DNA of 9,955 nt from Lentisphaeria bacterium (GTDB lineage: Bacteria > Verrucomicrobiota > Lentisphaeria > Oligosphaerales > Oligosphaeraceae), in NCBI GenBank assembly GCA_016303095.1, contig JAEDMH010000084.1, forward strand, positions 1 to 9,955, read 5' to 3'. The notes under the pieces were generated by a model. It had not been told where the DNA came from. It saw nothing but the letters and a program-made list of their open reading frames with translations, and made no database searches. Positions 9,654 to 9,955 of the stretch are shown here, one piece after another (within the stretch, counting starts at the first letter, position 1; every line of letters begins with the position of its first letter). The translations under genes were made by a program, and so were the position numbers.

Positions 9654-9703
9654 TCTAGATTTCTAGCCCCTCTAGCCTTCGACGCTCCCCGGGGAAGGGG
9701 GCA

Positions 9704-9749
9704 ATCCTCCTGAACCCCGGCAGGGGTGGGAGGACAGGTCAGGGAAACA
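9704..9749 (+). repeat. Hairpin repeat, copy A
   Basis: This 46-base unit begins ATCCTCCTGAACCCC and ends GGTCAGGGAAACA. Inside it TCCTCC pairs with GGAGGA and ACCCC pairs with GGGGT around the loop GGCA. Copy B at 9911-9955 is the same except at the loop. CAGGTCAG occurs at 9735-9742 and again at 9748-9755 just past the unit. Confidence 0.85.
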
Positions 9750-9756
9750 GGTCAGC

Positions 9757-9851
9757 CACGGAAACGCCGCTACGCGGCGCACGGAAGCCACGGAGAGGGG
9801 AAACACGGAGGACACGGAAGGCCCGGCAAGCCGGGCACAGGTCGGGCACGG
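9757..9851 (+). repeat. Cluster of CACGGA words with interleaved hairpins
   Basis: CACGG followed by A occurs at 9757, 9780, 9789, 9804, 9813 and 9847, twice with a 9-base period. Between them are two perfect hairpins: CGCCGC-TAC-GCGGCG at 9765-9779 and GCCCGGC-AA-GCCGGGC at 9821-9836. I have an impression of similar CACGGA-rich intergenic DNA in Lentisphaerota and Verrucomicrobiota genomes, which I cannot verify here. Confidence 0.7.
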
Positions 9852-9853
9852 AG

Positions 9854-9897
9854 GGGCGGTCCGTGCTATCCGCACGTCCCGCCCTGGGGCTTTTTTT
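9854..9897 (+). terminator. Candidate terminator of the pgi transcript
   Basis: GGGCGG at 9854-9859 and CGTGC at 9862-9866 pair with GCACG at 9872-9876 and CCGCCC at 9879-9884, with a 2x2 mismatch in the middle and the loop TATCC. Seven T follow at 9891-9897, six bases after the stem, which is a little far. It is the only strong stem plus T-run downstream of the DUF4175-like gene, but it lies 221 bases past the stop and may belong to the repeat element. Confidence 0.45.
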
Positions 9898-9910
9898 GAG
9901 GGGGGGAGGG

Positions 9911-9955
9911 ATCCTCCTGAACCCCGTAGGGGTGGGAGGACAGGTCAGGGAAACA
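9911..9955 (+). repeat. Hairpin repeat, copy B (may continue past the window)
   Basis: This 45-base unit matches copy A, starting 207 bases later. The only differences are in the loop, where GGCA becomes GTA; both stems are kept intact. It ends at the window edge, where copy A continues into the CACGGA cluster, so another unit may follow. Confidence 0.85.

Larger units (their letters stand above)
9633..9955. other. Gene-free tail with hairpins and repeats
   Basis: No credible gene lies here; the only frame of note, on the - strand from 9875 to 9672, is low-complexity translation of repeats. The stretch holds several tight hairpins, three TCTAG words (9654, 9662, 9671), the palindrome TCCCCGGGGA at 9686-9695, two copies of a hairpin repeat, a run of CACGGA words and a candidate terminator. 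The second repeat copy runs to the window edge, so the array may continue. Confidence 0.8.

Noticed and set aside
9672..9875. 67-codon - strand frame in the tail
   Set aside because: It is translated from the CACGGA and hairpin repeats and has no ribosome site or protein-like features.
9704..9955. CRISPR array
   Set aside because: There are only two long repeat copies, 207 bases apart; the material between them is itself repetitive and hairpin-rich, with no regular spacers and no cas genes.

Overview
The window is GC-rich by eye (roughly 60-65% GC, not computed) and carries four complete genes and one gene fragment, all on the + strand and tightly packed. In order: the 3' end of an unrecognised gene with a strong intrinsic terminator; purL (single-chain FGAM synthase); a TatD-family metal-dependent hydrolase; pgi (glucose-6-phosphate isomerase); and a 1022-residue membrane-anchored coiled-coil protein of the DUF4175-like type. 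The last 320 bases hold no gene. They contain hairpins, short CACGGA repeats and two copies of a roughly 45-bp hairpin-bearing repeat.

Organism: a DUF4175-like protein with DDFG and ARDN motifs, a TatD variant of the HPW/HGFRG kind, a clade-II (Clostridia/Bacteroides-like) PurL and CACGGA-rich intergenic DNA together suggest a member of the PVC group (Verrucomicrobiota, Lentisphaerota or relatives). This is inference from remembered family traits, not a database result, and I hold it at about 50-60%.

Layout: bases 2-79 are the C-terminus of an upstream gene, terminated at 106-151. Bases 152-328 are a G-rich, then pyrimidine-rich, purL leader with no clear Shine-Dalgarno sequence. purL (329-4069) and tatD (4095-4814) are 25 bases apart and probably cotranscribed. 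An AT-rich island at 4847-4903 contains a perfect TATAAT and probably starts a second transcript carrying pgi (4904-6535) and, 28 bases later, the DUF4175-like gene (6564-9632). The best candidate terminator for that transcript is at 9854-9897, inside the repeat-rich tail.

Functionally, purL (purine synthesis), pgi (glycolysis/gluconeogenesis) and tatD (nuclease or deacylase) are housekeeping genes with no obvious shared pathway. The DUF4175-like gene is the least understood: relatives usually sit in MoxR/DUF58/von Willebrand-factor-A clusters, and here it follows pgi with no such partner in view. I found no convincing new multi-gene system. The items most worth a second look are the tail repeat, the purL leader, the composition flip inside purL, the pgi promoter and the isolated DUF4175-like gene.
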